The notes under the pieces were generated by a model, which saw only the letters and a list, made by a program, of their open reading frames with translations, was not told where the DNA came from and did no database searches. Position numbers and translations under genes: made by a program. A stretch of DNA of 64,000 bases from Ophiodon elongatus (taxonomy: Eukaryota; Chordata; Actinopteri; Perciformes; Hexagrammidae), in contig JACSYO010001856.1 of the NCBI GenBank assembly GCA_016806645.1, positions 3,651,501-3,715,500 on the forward strand. Reading direction: 5' to 3'. Below, in pieces: positions 43,521-58,100 of this stretch (position 1 is the first letter of the stretch; the number at the start of each line of letters is the position of its first letter).

Positions 43521-46500
43521 GCAGGCCCTGATGGGGAAAGTATAAATTCGGCTTTACAGTACTTCAAAGCTTGTTTTGATCTTCTTAATTTGTTTTGTCA
43601 TATTAGCACAAAAATAAGTCATTAAACTGCACAAAATGACTTGGAAGGCAATGAGACTACAATATGTGCAAACACCAGAGTTTTAAAACATCTTCCAGAT
43701 GAGATTTATCTTAATAAAGATTGCTGATCCCGTACTTTATATTATTGGTTTGTAGTGTAAAATAGGAGAATCCCACTTAAAGATTCCTTTTAATCTCAAC
43801 AGCGGCATATAAACACTCGTAACAGGGCCTTAAGCCCCACTGACGCTTCCTTTTTTTGCAAAATATGTCTCCAGTAAAACCGAACAGAGCAAGTGATGAA
43901 CAGCAAATAAACACACACTTGTGCAGACTTTCAGGCGCGCCGCTGAATGACTGTTAATTTTTCCAACGTCCAAATTTAGGCCTAAATCAATACTTTCTGC
44001 TTCTGTACTTCTCTTCACTATCTGCACTCGGCACTGGCTGCTTTTCTGAAGCGGTGGGGGTGTAGCCCCATCCAGAACGAGGACACAATTAGTGTATTCA
44101 GCCGAAAACAGTGGGGTTCCCCCTTTGATGTGGGGATCAAATGAAGGAGCTGTGTGTTTTTGTCCAAAATGACAGGCTTGCCAGGTTTACTAATGGGTAG
44201 CTAATAGAAAGAGAGGTTTATGATGCTCATTAATTACACAGTCTGTCATGTGTTGGAAGGGTAGAATAGAGGAGATATGGGGAAAAGAAGAAAAAAAAGG
44301 GAGTGGGGTGCAGCACAGGAAGCAGAGAGAGGAGAATGGGGGTGGTGGTAAAAAGAGGGATGGGTGTGCTCTGAAAGGGGGAAATTGGAAAAGAGTGGAG
44401 TGAAAGAGCAAGGGCAGGGAGATCTCCTAAGCGATCCGCACAAAACCTGAGTTGATGGAAAGCGAGAGAGAGGAAGAAAAAGACGTAGAGAAAGAGAGGA
44501 ACAGGCGGAGATAAAATAATCCTTTCCCAAGATAAGAGCAGTCACCAAGACAGGAGCTTCAAAGAGCAGGAGACACTCTCATGGGAGCGTGCCATAAACC
44601 TTTTCCTCATCTTCAGAGGGAAATTCAGTCCCTGATCCAAACACGCCCAAGCTCTCAGCACCCACCACCCTGCAGGTGTCCGAGGCCCGGCGACTCCTGG
44701 GGGTGGCGCGCACACTTCCAAGCAACGCTGCCTTTGAACTGCTTTGACTCACGTGGAGTGGCGATGGTGATCTGCACACAAGGTGCAAATGTGAATAGTT
44801 AATGAAGAGAGAAGAAGAAGAAAAAAAAAAACACAGCCCGTCACTCCCACCACAGGGAAGACTAGTGATCTCTGCTATCAGCTTCAACCAGCACAACTCC
44901 TCTGAACCCTCTGCAGACGCAGTTTGTCATTTCAAGCTGAGCCACTAACAATGCCCTCGCCAACAGTAGCCTATCCTTTGTGACAAGAGTGGAGGTGTGA
45001 CTTGTGGGATGTCGCTTGCGGACGCAACGGTGAGTTTAGGGTAAATGAGGCTGTCATTAACACTGAGACCGTCCAGTGACCTGTGAGAGACCAGGCTGCT
45101 CTCGTCCCCACAGGGCTGGGCACCAGTGGGGCCACTCAGCCAGACAAGGTTTATTTAGCTAAGCTCCGAGTCTCCCACACATAGAGGCCCACACTGCCAT
45201 GGAATTCATTATCCTGGGCCGTTAACGGGCCCCTGGTGTTTTGAATAGTTTCAGCAGGCTTTGAAATTGCACTCTCTGCTTGGGTTCAATCGCAGAGGCC
45301 ATGATCAAATTGCACTGAGTGTTATATCATCTTCAGGGAATACTGCTTGAGACGCGAGGCTGAGGTCCACACAGGAAAACAATGGCAGGCTAATACCCAA
45401 ATATTTAGCAGCACGTTCCACAGCGAGGAGGCCAGTTTCGGAATAACACGGCTATGGCTTGGCGCAGTGAGCCTCTGGGCTCTTGTTGCAGAGAGGCTTC
45501 CTGTCCGTAAAACCTGCAACCTTTCACCTACAGATCCACAGGAAAACAAGCAGGACAATTTCTCTTTTTTGGGGGGGAAAACGGGAAAATCTAAATACAT
45601 ATGTCTACTGGTGTAAAATAGCCGATAAATATCACAACACCACCAATTTCATCCGACTCCCTTGTTACAGATTTATGTTGAATATTTGCGATAAAACAGG
45701 TAAAAGTTAGTCCCTTGTTGGGAAATGAATGTTGTAACTGAAGATATTTCACAGTGTAAGCCACTAAGGTCACCTGTCCTGTTGCTGTGTCCTCCAGTGT
45801 AACAGTCAATGCAGTCTGAATCTTTACAAAAGTTATAAACACTGCACAATGACTAGCTTTCAAATGGTTACTCTCAAAGATGGAACAATATGTCAGCATT
45901 AGTGTAACCTACATGGAGGAAACCGTGGGGCTTCTAGAATTACTGAAGCTGTCAAATAAGAAAGAGACTTTTAGGCAACAACATAAGTGTGAGAAAGATA
46001 CCTTCGAGGTTCATGCAGCTTTAAAATTTGTTCAGGTAGATTGTGTACCAACGTATTTCACTAATTAAGAGGTTCAGCCCTGGAAGGAACAAGAAATTAA
46101 AGTTGCAACAATTTATGTAAGAATTTCAGAGTGTTATTCCTGCATGAATAAAGTTAAAATTGCGGATATGACTTCTCCAAAGAGAGGTGATCAAGTAAAT
46201 TTAAAAGCTCATGCATTCACTGATCTTGCTTAACAGAAAAATACATCATACGGAGCCCTTTTTGAACAGAGTTATTCCAAAGAGCATTTCACAACATGCT
46301 GTTCTGACATTGCTCTTTTTATGCGTTCATTTAAAACTAAATCTTGTAAAGCATATCATTTAACCAGACAAACGCTACAGAGTGCTGTCAGCAGAAACAG
46401 GCATGCCTCAAGCAGCATTGTAAAGCAAGTACTTTAAATAATTTTTCCACAACAATAAAACATTTCTGAGTTGGCTCATCGCCACCCCCACAGAATTCTG

Positions 46501-47439
46501 CCTGTAGCTGCTTGGCAAGAAAGCAGCGAGTACATTTCAGAAGAAAGGCAATAAAAGCAACACTAATTCTTTACTGGCTGGTTTTTACCTCTATAAAATG
46601 TTTCAACGACTGTACCTTACAATGAACAAATAAATAATAAAGCATATTGATTTCTTTTATAGCACAAATTCTGGCACAAGCCAAACTAGTCTAAGTGCCG
46701 GCCTCAACACTTGAATATGGTCCGACTTCAAGTTTTCCTCTCTCAGCAGGATTCTTTCTTTCAAAACGTTCATGGTTTCAATCATGTATTCCCTATGATG
46801 TACAAATTATATTTACCATGTTCATATCCTAGTATAGCATGCTAACATTTGCTGATTAGCACTAGCCTATACACAAACTCCAGCTGATGAGGGAATATTA
46901 GACAAAGTGAATTTCTTTCCTAATGATGCTATGACAAGTCAGTTATCATAGTTCCTCCTGTGAGGAACATAAATGCAAACTATGTATTTCGTCAAAGTTG
47001 ATGGACCAATCGGTCAACTAACATTGCCATCCCAAGAGCCCCGCTGTCAGCATCACTAATATTGGTCCAATTTTCTTGCAAAGAGTTGGTACACCAGACT
47101 AAAGAAGTTGGAAATTTGCTGAGTGTAACTTTACACGGGGCTGAAAATCACAGTTTCAAGTCTGCTTGAGTGAGGCGTGGAAGAAGAGCTTTGTTGCACC
47201 TGTAGCTACTCCCTCCAAGCTAGCTTCAATTAGTGATTTATTTGGGTTGTATTATTTAAACAAAAAAAAATGTCTTAGCTAGGAAATTATTTAGTAATAT
47301 GTAAATCGGTTGCAAGGAAATATCTGCAGGCAGTCATGTTTTTGGAGCAAACAGTTGCCTATATACACATTATCATTCAATTGGTTTTCTGGCCATCTGA
47401 TGAATATACACAGATTTTTCACTTTCGCTGTCTGATGTT

Positions 47440-47660
47440 TGGTTCTGAGCAGGAAGTCTTCAGTGGGTTTTTAGAGCTTTTTCCACTGAAAACAGCTGCC
47501 TAGTGAGGCTGAAAATGGCACGATGAGAGCCGTGAGCGGATACAAAACAATAAAGTTGTGGGCCGGACAGTCAAACAATGAGCAGAAAACTCCCTATAAC
47601 GCTCCGTAAAACCGAAAGAAGCAGCAGATTCAGGTGATAATTCTCTGTAGGTTCATGGCT
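47440..47660. repeat. Probable dispersed repeat fragment
   Basis: The stretch including CTCCCTATAACGCTCCGTAA and ATTCAGGTGATAATTCTCTG resembles sequence I associate with an interspersed repeat of teleost genomes. This rests on memory of pattern only. No termini are defined. Confidence 0.3.
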
Positions 47661-50600
47661 ACGAGCCTACTGTCACATTGTCATTTGATTTTGTAATCAT
47701 GAAAAAACATAGATCAGAGCCACTTTAACTTTTAACTTTTGCATTGTTACGACTATTATTATGTGACCGTGTCAGCTATGTCGTGTGTTTCACCCTCATT
47801 GCATGTGCTCAGGCTGTTCATGTGTACAGTTTACAGCGACATATATGGACTGTGTCCTCCACAGGAGGAAACTGCTGCTTCCTCCAGGAGCTGATCAAAC
47901 ACTCTCCAACCGAACCGACTCTTCACAGCTCAGCCCACAGATGTCTGCCTCCAAGGGTTTGCGTGTCTACTGCCTACTTTGTAAACAGGACAGATTTTCC
48001 ATCCACAGTTTAAAAAGCTGGCTGGACCTGACAGTGCACATGCCTTGCGAAGAAACTGCCCTCTTTCCGACACAATGGTGACCAAGGTCAGCTGTTCTTC
48101 AAATAGACCACCATCAAAGACATTAAATACTGCCTGTGCCACTAAATGACCATCCACAAACTCATAGGAGTTCGCTGTACTTGCAGGGTCACAAAATATA
48201 ATTCAAAAAAGAAGAATTACACAAGTACTCAATTGCTCAAGGAGAGGTACAGCTGTACCAAAAACCCAAACAAAAATCGAAACTACTTTCATCATAAATC
48301 ATTAGGTATTTTAAATACTTCATCTTTTCTAAACAAACCGTTCATTTTGGCATAAAAAAAGTAATGTTTTACATTTTTTACATCCATAAATGTAGCCTCA
48401 TTAAGTATTGTAAAAGATGTACAAAGATGTTCTGTGCATTGTTGCTTGGTGTGGCTGCGAGAGGGCCTTTGGCTGAGAAGAGGGGGCAGTCATCCAGTGA
48501 TGCGTTACGTGAGATGCTTTTCAAACAGTGGGTGAACTGACCCCTGAAGCCGGGTCGCCGCAGGATGCCCCGATGTCCAGCGAGGCTCCACCCTCTCCTG
48601 TGAGAGGGGGCAGTTGGGTCTTCACAATAAGACAATTCATCTCTGTAATGAAGTCGTGTTCCCAGAGAGAAAGGCTGGCCGGATGGATGGCTGGCGGTCC
48701 AACGACTGGCTCTGAAAGAGGGGGAGGGGGTTAAGGTAGAGGGAGAGGGGGTGGAGGGTCCATAGAGGCCAGTGATGTCATCCTGCCGGAGGTTGCGCCA
48801 TTCGATGCCGGCTGTTACGAGGAGGAACATTTGAAGTGGAATAGAAAGTGGATCCAGTGACTTTTAAACCTTTCAAAACTGCTATATAATCATGAACTAC
48901 AGCATTTAATTTAATTCAAAAAATCTTAACCATCCCGTAGTTGATTATGACTGTGAAGGCCGTGACTTTTTAAAATTCAAAATTACGTTTGAATGAATTC
49001 GAACAAATGCGTAAAGTGTTTGCACTGCACGGCAAAAATAATACAAGCAGCAGAGAAGGAGGGGCGTGTCTGCAGTGAGAGCAAGGACATAGAGCGTAAT
49101 GACAGATAAGTGTTGAACAAAAGAAAACAATACAGCTTTTTGTCAGCCACGCCAGCTCTTGCACCTTAGACTAACAATGTTACCTACTCTGTTGTAAAGT
49201 ACAAAACTTGTCAGCTATGACGAGGGCACATAAATCAACACACATCTCTTTGGTTTTGCTTCAGGCCACCATTTCTAACTGTTCTCCTGCTCCGTTGTTT
49301 CAATGCGCAGGGTCTATTTCTGAAGGATGAAATTCACTTGTATATGTGTATAAACTCCTATATTTACTGATTATTGACTTAAAATTATGTTTTAATGATG
49401 CATTTAATTTGCTACTGACTTTATCGTAAAACATTAACAGCAAAACTAAGAGAGAGAGAGGGCTCTCGTTCTGTTCCTCCTGCTCTCTGTGATCACTGAT
49501 ACAGTGTTTGAATGCAGCCAAACTCATCATATAGTTATTAACATTTACATATTTTTCTATTTCTGTTTGTCATTACCAAGCCGCTGCAGCTGAAGATAAA
49601 ATCATTATTTTACAATCACGACATCATCAGACAAAATAAACAACAACACACATTGTGACAAGAGCTGCTGTGAGATCTGCCATGAGTTTGAAATGAGTCA
49701 CGACAGAGAAGGTAAGAAGCAACAAAAGGTTGTCATCTTCAAGTACGGCCAAAGAAAATCTGTTGCCACAGCTAAATAAGCCGCAAATGTGCATTAATGC
49801 TTGAAAATGACCAAAAATTTGGGCAAAACAAATCAAGACTATATTATAGATGTGGAAACTTCTCAGAAACTGTACCATGCTCTGTATATCCCATAAAAAT
49901 CCACTTCCCCCAGTATTTTTATGTTACACCCAACAACAGACAGAAAGTGCATTTTACACTGTAAAGTTTGAATTCAAAGAGGTGATGACAGTTTGAAAAA
50001 ATGTAATTCTCACTTGATTCAACTATTGTTCAAATTTCGAAGGAAAAGATTGGAGCGAATACAGATCCTGATGTGGTGCTCTCTTGAGTGCTCTACTCTA
50101 GTTTTCAGATGTTTCGTATTGGTGGAGAGATGCAGGGTCAGGTTCGTCTCCCTTTGCATGTTGGGAAACATCTGGGGAGCGTGTGGATCACATCACAATT
50201 GCTCAGTGCGACATTCTCAATGTCAGTGACCTTCACAATCACCTGTTAAAACATTGTGTGTGCCAGCTACTTGATACATACTCATATTACACCTCGGTGA
50301 CTCTTATCAGGGCGGAGGCGTCGCACTTTCATAGGCTGTGGTTTACACATTTCAAATACTTGGGTGGTCCCGCTTGTGTGTTCAGCGTGTTTAGCACATA
50401 GCTAAATGTACCATGATTTATATACAGAGAGACAGACTGGGAATGGTAGAAACATGCCAGTGGTGCACATGCACTTTATTCATGTGAAGATAATCATCCA
50501 AATAAGGAGAATATTAAAAAGGTTTTGAGCTAAATTTGAATATGTGTAGGTTTGCTCGGCGATAATGTTATTCATGACAGGTTTGGCTGCATACGAGTGG

Positions 50601-53600
50601 AAAGAAGGAGATCTTGCGCATGACTATTTTGTATAATGCAATATTATGTCAGTGAAATTCCAACCAATTAATACAATGAATACATTTTCCATTGTTGTTT
50701 GACCAACTAGGCATTTTCTTTCCCCAACAGTTTTGCAGCCGGTTGCACTAGCTGTTTGTTAGTTCAAACTTAGCCCAGTTACAATGTAGGTCTTTATATT
50801 TAGCGACACTAGCACTACATTTAAAAGCACAATGACATTCTTTTTTTTAGTAAAAAGCAATGTATATCCTCATAGAAAAATAATAATCACAATAATCACT
50901 TATGACCCAGAAGTGTGTGGCGGTGCAGATACCCTGTCCTCTTCTTGTATTTTCTCTTTTCTTTTCATTGTGCTTTGTTCAGGATGTTTCTGGGGATCAA
51001 CCTTGATAAAAACATACCTGAGACTGAGGAATCCGAATAGTGTGGACCTATAACAAATATTTATTTAATGCTCATTTTGTACAAAACAAAGGTCTTACAC
51101 CTGCATTACCCAGTAGACTTATCTAAAAATTAAACATAAAAATGCCCACATAGGTTACTTGGTTGTAGTTTTGTATATTTGAGCAATAGGAACGTTTAAC
51201 TGATTATCTTTCAAGAATGTTCTTTGGGCTGTGCAAACCAACAGTTTAACATGTATTAATATCTCATTCTTTGGAATAAAACAACTGTATTTTCTCATTC
51301 CCTTCTGAATTTATGTAATCTCTTCTTTACCGGCGCTCAAAGGTTGCTACGATACGCCGGACAGACAGACAGACTGAGGATATGACGGATCAGGAGGGTT
51401 TCCTTCTACAAATCACTCTTAATAGTCCAACCTGTAATATTTCTCTCCCAAAGAGTTTAACTGACTTGATTCTCAAAAATATATAAAGCGCTTCCCTTCA
51501 ATACAGATCCAGTCTTTTATTTTTCAATTACGGGATGATTCTGTATTTTACGGGACGGTTGGCTGGTGTTGAGCTCGGGAGGAGTGGCCAACTTTGAATA
51601 ATATGTTTTCAAACCTCAACAAACAAATCCTATTCATTGAACCATTAAATTGATTATTAAGAACATAGTAGAGGTAGTAGTTGCCAGGTGTTGCTGTTCG
51701 CTAAGTGAACTAATTTACAAAGTTAACGTTAGCTTGCTAATAAATATCCCATTTAGTTCAAAGACTAAGTAATAAGGGAATACATACATATCTAACCTGA
51801 TTAAAACGCTGTTTAATAATAAACATGATAATAATGGTGTTGTTTATGGAAAGCAACAGACTGTAGCACTGTGCCCAAGACCAATTTCCCCTCGAGGACA
51901 AGAAGATTACTTTGCTCTACTCTAAACTGGGAGGATTTTAAATACATTTTAGAAAAACAGTATATCACAACTTGTACCACAAATGTTATGATAATAGCTA
52001 AATGACGAAAATAACTCAATTTAGGTTAGCACAATCAGATACATCCTACTCAATGACATGTTTCTTCATATGTTTATAAGACATCGTCATATATACAGCT
52101 AGAAAAGATTGCCCCCCCACCCCTCTCTAAAACAGATATTACCTTGCACTCAATCTACATATTACTACTATTACTTAAATGTTAATGGTTCAACCCAAAT
52201 AATGAAATAGCTTGTTGTTACTAAGAACTTGGGACGAACTTTGCAAACAAACTAAGTAATGTATGTGCTTATATGGCTACATCTCAACAACATGGTATCT
52301 GTGTTGTTTTTACTCTACCATATCAGACTTTGATTCTTGATGACTGCGAGTAAACCTCTGACCTTAAAATGGTAGTGCAGCTTAATCCAAGATTAAGCAT
52401 GTTTTCTCAGCACAAAGTACAAATCTCCCTCCATCTATCAAAGCAGAAATGCTATTGAAAAGTTGAGAAATGGCTCAGGATAAATCTGTGAGGATAAAAA
52501 GATGTTGATGCCGAACCAAAAATGGTAATAAAAAAATAGGAAAAGGTCATTCGAGCAGTTTACATGCGTCTGGCCTCTTTGGATTTAATGGCCTCCTATG
52601 TACTTGGCTCAGGAAAACCAAGAGGTTCAAAAACAAGCCAGTCAGATTGTCCAGTTTATTCTCACACAAATTTAGTGGGAATGAGAGGCAGCCAATGTTA
52701 TATTCCTATTCATTCTTATTTGGCTGCTGCACATCCAGTCCTTCCTTACTACGTCGGAATATCTTACATTTCCACATCCATAACACTGCCTCTGATAATA
52801 TCCTCTAAACCCAGGTGATGGATTATTTTGAACCAAAACGTTGTCAGATGATCACACACAGATCCCCACCTTGCCAGGCCCGCTGCCGAGCTACGTCACC
52901 GGACTGTTTTCTCGAGGTCTCAGGTTGGTCCTCTCGGTTTCATAACAGTTTGAAGTCTTTTCTGTGGAGGAGTTTGCGAGGCCATAATTGGGAGCAGATG
53001 AGGAGGCCCTGCGTGCCTCCATGGTGATGTCAGACCTGGTGGAGGGAAAAGCACGGCGGGATGTGGGGGGTGGAGACGGAGGAGGGGGGGGGGCGGCGTG
53101 CGGTGAGCCAGAATGTCTCAGAGGCGGCCGACTCTCGGCAGGTCTACAGGTGAGCAGACTGGCAGCAACACCACAGCAAAACGCAGCCAAAGAGCTCACA
53201 CAGCTATCAAACGTGGAGAAAAAATAAATCCCTCATAAAACATCTTCAGAGAAAAAGTTAATGGGATGGGTATATTTTTCTCACAAAACATGAAGGTAAA
53301 AATGAATATTATAGCCTCTTAATCTCGTTCTGGAAACCGAAGAAAGGGCTTTGTTTGTAACACGAGGCATTCTAATGTGCTGCACAATGTTTTCATCATC
53401 CATTATCTAATCAAAGAGACTTGTGAAGCCATTTTTCATTTTAAGCATTAGTGTGGCTGCTTTTTGTTGGGCTCTGCTTGTTGAGATTCTGTGATCTAAA
53501 ATGTAAATTCGTTAAGGACTTTGCTCTTATCCTGGTACACACAAACTGTGCCCACCTAGTGCTGCCCTGACCCATTTCGCTGCATGCAGGACATTTGCAT

Positions 53601-54889
53601 GAAAGGAATGAAACTCGATGCCAAAATAAACATCAATTAAAGCTGTCAAACACCACCAAAAACAGCTGCAGCTTTGAACAGCTCGACCAGCAGGCTTCAA
53701 AAGCGAGCCGTCTTTAAAGGACTGCCTCGCATGTACGAAAGGCCAGGCTGGAATTAGCCCGGCATAGGTTAAAACAGAAATTACCTCTGAAAATGAACTG
53801 AGAAAAGATCATCTCAGCAAGTCCCCCATTAAGGTAAAAATAGTCCCCCCCCCACCCCCTCGCCCCCCGTTATTTAACATTTATTAAAAAAAGTATTGAA
53901 ACAAAAAGAGCCACAGAAATTGATGCTACAAAACACAAGCAATTAAAAATGAATTTGCTTTTCTTTTTTTTTTTTTTAAGATCAGACTCTTAATAAACAC
54001 AGATACAATGTTTGTTGTTAATTTCAAGTGGAGAAAAATTCAACAAGAAAGCGAGCACAGTAGAGTTGTGTTGGCTTTTTGCAGCTGTAGAATTAAAAGA
54101 AGCGGCTACAATACAGCGGAAGGTGGCATTAACAGGGCAGACAGGCCTTCAGGAGGAGCAGAAAGCAAACAGGTATTTGTTCTCTCCTGGCGATTCTGCT
54201 GAGAGTGCAGCAGCGATTTGTCAATACAGGTTTTTGTCTGATTATAATCTATTATGGCTCCTCTCCTCTTGTCCATTTGCTCATACAGAGCTCCCATTGA
54301 GTAACTGCCATGGCTCATTACTGCTTCAATACCAAACAATTTTCGCCTGGACTGGCTGGATTAGGTTGTTCCTGAGATCTCGCCTCTCTTCCACAAAGCT
54401 CACAACGGCGGTGGGAGAGGAAAGGGCTACTGTTGACCTTTACGAAGAGCAAGGTGAGGTGAAGAAAATTGCTTTAGGATCAGTGTAAAATCATATCAGG
54501 GAATGAAAACAACAGCCCAAAAGAACAATAAAATAAATCTATCTTTTAAAGTTAGATTTAGAGTCGACAGTCATGCTGGCAGTTTACTGGGCCCGGCACA
54601 AGCAGGTGTGTTGAGCTGAATGATAATGTGAGCATGCTAACACACAGCATTAAGTACAGCTGAGGCTTAGGAAAATGTCATTAGTTTATTATTAGTATTT
54701 TTTTTAGCTGTACTATAACTTATTTTATAACTCTACAGCTACAAAAAGCAAACAAAACTGTAGTGATCACCTTTTTTTTATTTATTTGTTTCCTCCACTT
54801 CTGATTAAAGGAAGCAATGTAAAACATTAAGAGCATTCGTATATCGGCAAATAATGATTTGCTGTGTAAAGATATAGTTGAGTAACGTC

Positions 54890-55190
54890 TACCTGAGCAG
54901 AGAATATAGTCGATCTCCCTCAGTATGTGTTCATGGCCGCCGCTCTGCACTGCTCTCAGACGGCGGTTACAGACAATAACGCCATCCCGCCATCCCTCCA
55001 GTTCCCCCTCAGGTAAACACTTAGCTCTGTCAGCATGTTTGCAATAGTTTTCACTGTTAGCTCTGTTAGTAACATTATCTACGTGCGGCGGTCTCGGGCA
55101 TCGCCTTGTTGAGAGCCATTGAGAGGCAATCGGAAAGCTCCCGATCTCGTATTATGTAACTTTTACGGCAAGTATGTGCCTGTAAAACTG
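54890..55190. repeat. Probable dispersed repeat fragment
   Basis: The block with GATCTCCCTCAGTATGTGTT and GGCCGCCGCTCTGCACTGCT is GC-richer than its surroundings. It resembles part of the same class of fish interspersed repeat as 47440-47660. Pattern memory only. Confidence 0.3.
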
Positions 55191-58100
55191 CACATGCCTT
55201 TTTTTATTGCTTTTGTTTTGAAGCACTCATTTCTTTGACCCCTTTCTTTAATTATACTTTATGATGAATGATAAATGACAGACACCTGCTTGATGGTGTT
55301 ATTTTAAAAATCAGTAGATCCGCTGGAGGCATGCAATGTGTGCATTTCCTGACAATCTATTGCACATTTCACTCAAAACCACAAATGTCAACTTTATAGT
55401 GGTGCTGAAGGAAAAGTCAGGAAATGACCAAAGTTATTACGCTTCATAAATTGCAACTTTGAGTGCATTGACTGTACCCATCTGTCTTTGGTCGGACCTT
55501 TAAAATGATGTCCCTGTACCATTTGTAATTGTGTTTATCAGTATATCTACCAAATGAAAGCAGACTGTGTGCAATAATGCACTTCCCACCTACAGGTTTA
55601 GCCCATCACATACTTGAGGTATTCCTAAAGACCAAAATAAACGTTGGATTCTTTGCTGTATTTCATATGAAAAATAAAGCAAACGAGGCAGACGTTTCTC
55701 CAAACACTGAAAAGGTAAACACATTTTTACATTGCTACACGTAGAGTCCAGCGCCAACCAAATTACCAAATTAACACCAAGTCGGTGGAACGTCGGAGGA
55801 GAAGAAATAAAAGCTTTGCACCGCTTTGATCTGACGTCTTTGAGAGGAATCTTCTTGGCAAAATGTTAATCTACCCTCTACATTGCAGATTACTCCCACC
55901 CTCCCACCCCCCTTCAAAATGTGACTGTTCTCAGATGGTCAAGGTAATTTTGACCCACTTAGGCTGCTTTGATCCGAAACCCCTTTTAACAGATCCTCCA
56001 TACAAGAGTTCAAACTGATTTTGTCATTGCCGACCACAGCCCTCCGCTAAGATCCAGAGTCGAAGCTAAAGCTCTTCCAAGCTGCCAGAGTTGCTGACAG
56101 CCAGCGGAGTTGAAAGCACTTTCTAATGCTGACGATCAGTGCGAGTGACTTGCTGCTAATGGGTTGCGCGCCCACTTTTTTTGAGAGGCGGTTTGGAAGA
56201 GGGGGGTGAGGGTGGGGGGGGGGGAGGCTGTCTCATACTTTGGGACAGGTCTTTATTGCCTTTGAAGAAAACGATGACTTTTTTTGAAATGATCTTGTTT
56301 TCTCTTGTATTCATCTGGCTTTTGTTGAGGCGATCCTTTTAACGTCTCTCTCCCTGTGATTGCTCGGTTCTGAGGCGGTGGATCGGCTTGGGGTTCGTGA
56401 CGGTACCCCACAGTAGCTGCGCGGGGACAGCAGCAAAGCACCGTCACAAAAGGAACAGCGATTTGATTATAGAACCAGAGAACGAGACAAAAACCCAAGA
56501 AAGTGTTGGGAGAAGTGTTCACGGACTCTTCAGAAGTGATCTCGAGGCCTCTTTGCTTGGAGACCTGTTCCCCGTCAGCACTGCTCTCCTCTCAAACTTC
56601 TTTTCAGGAATGTTTACTTTACTCAGAAACCAGAAAACCAAAAGCTTTACACTTCAGCTTCACACTTATATGCTGTGTGTTGTCATCCTTCGTTGTGGTT
56701 GGACTGGTCACTTTTTCCCACTTAGCTGATATCACTGAAGTACCAGTTTGAGCTTAAGGAGCCATTATACTTGCCGTGGAAACAAGGCAGTAAAGTGCCG
56801 CTTTGGCATCAGGCTCAGCAGTATGACGGAAGTATACTCAAAGTCTTTACACACCGGCCAACCGGTCTAAAATACGTAGATTACAATGATTCTGCATCAT
56901 TTGTACTCAGTATAAATCCCCATGCAAACACGTCAAGTCCTCAAAAAGAAATGTTTTAGGCTTGGCTCGCTGGGCTTGTTTCAAGGCATTAATACTTCAC
57001 AATCAAACTGTCAGTTTGGCAGCAGGTAACACAACAAGCAACAAGGGCAACATGCTGCGTGTAGAGTTGAAAGGCAGTTTACTTTGTCAGGATCAGGCTT
57101 ATGATGGTCAGTAACAGGCAGGGAGGGAGGACGGTTCGGGGGAAAACATCTCAGAAAATCAGCAGGTACACATTTCCAACTTGCAGTCAGAGCAGGCAGG
57201 TTTCCCCACAGGCTAGACAGCAGTCACAGGCTGACTTAGAGTTAAGAAACTTGTTTTTTAAAATTCAAAATATAGTTGTGTAGCTGGCAAAATCATGCCA
57301 CACTTTCAAATGACTTTCCTCGATGATTTGTGAAAAAGGGGACTAAATATAGCAGCAGAACACAAAGAGGGAGACAAACAGGTAAGCTAACAGATGGCTT
57401 GAATGTAAGGCCACGTAGACAATCTAACCACACACACATGGACCCTCTATGGCCCTCGATGAAGGACAAAGGACTATATTGACATTTTAAAAAGTAGGCC
57501 GGCATTTATTTGGCATTCAATTTATGACTCAACTAGTCACCACTAATTACATGGAAACATCTTTGCAACAGTACAGTAGCTTTTTGTTCAGTTTTATCTC
57601 TGCCACAATATGCGTTTTGGCTGTAAAATGATGGTTTTTCAAAAGAGACATAAAAACAGGCTAAAACAGTTTGAAAATAAGCTATTTCAGCTACACTTTT
57701 GAAGTGTAAGATTTCTTTTCCCAGTCTATGAATACAATGAGGAGTGAGATGTTTGCCGGGGAAGGGAGTAACTGAGCAGGATGTGCAGCCCATAATCTAC
57801 TGTAAGTAGTTAATCTAAAAAGGTTTATGATTGCATGCAGTACTTTATAATAATGCTTTAAATTACAGGAAGCTAATTGTGCAGTAATGGCTAAGTATAA
57901 AAATTATTGTGGCCTCAGAGGGACTGGAAAATACTTCATCGCATGAAGATGAAAATACACTCTTCTACACATAAGTGGAACTATCACACAATTTTGAAAA
58001 CTTGACAACTCTACACACAATTCCTGTGGAAACATTTAAAAGAGTTGATTTCAATGAATATTTTCATCTGTTTATATTCTAGACGACATAAAATACTGGT

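Noticed and set aside
48378..48830. 150-codon minus-strand open frame upstream of nkd1
   Set aside because: Not recognised, with a Pro/Ser-rich centre from a C/T-rich tract and no supporting exons nearby. A protein search would settle it; a conserved hit would reverse this.
52988..53227. Plus-strand frame ending near a CTACAG|GTGAGC donor-like site
   Set aside because: The donor-like site and start GADEEALRAS look exon-like, but the frame contains a glycine run from a G-tract, no partner exon was found, and no family is recognised.
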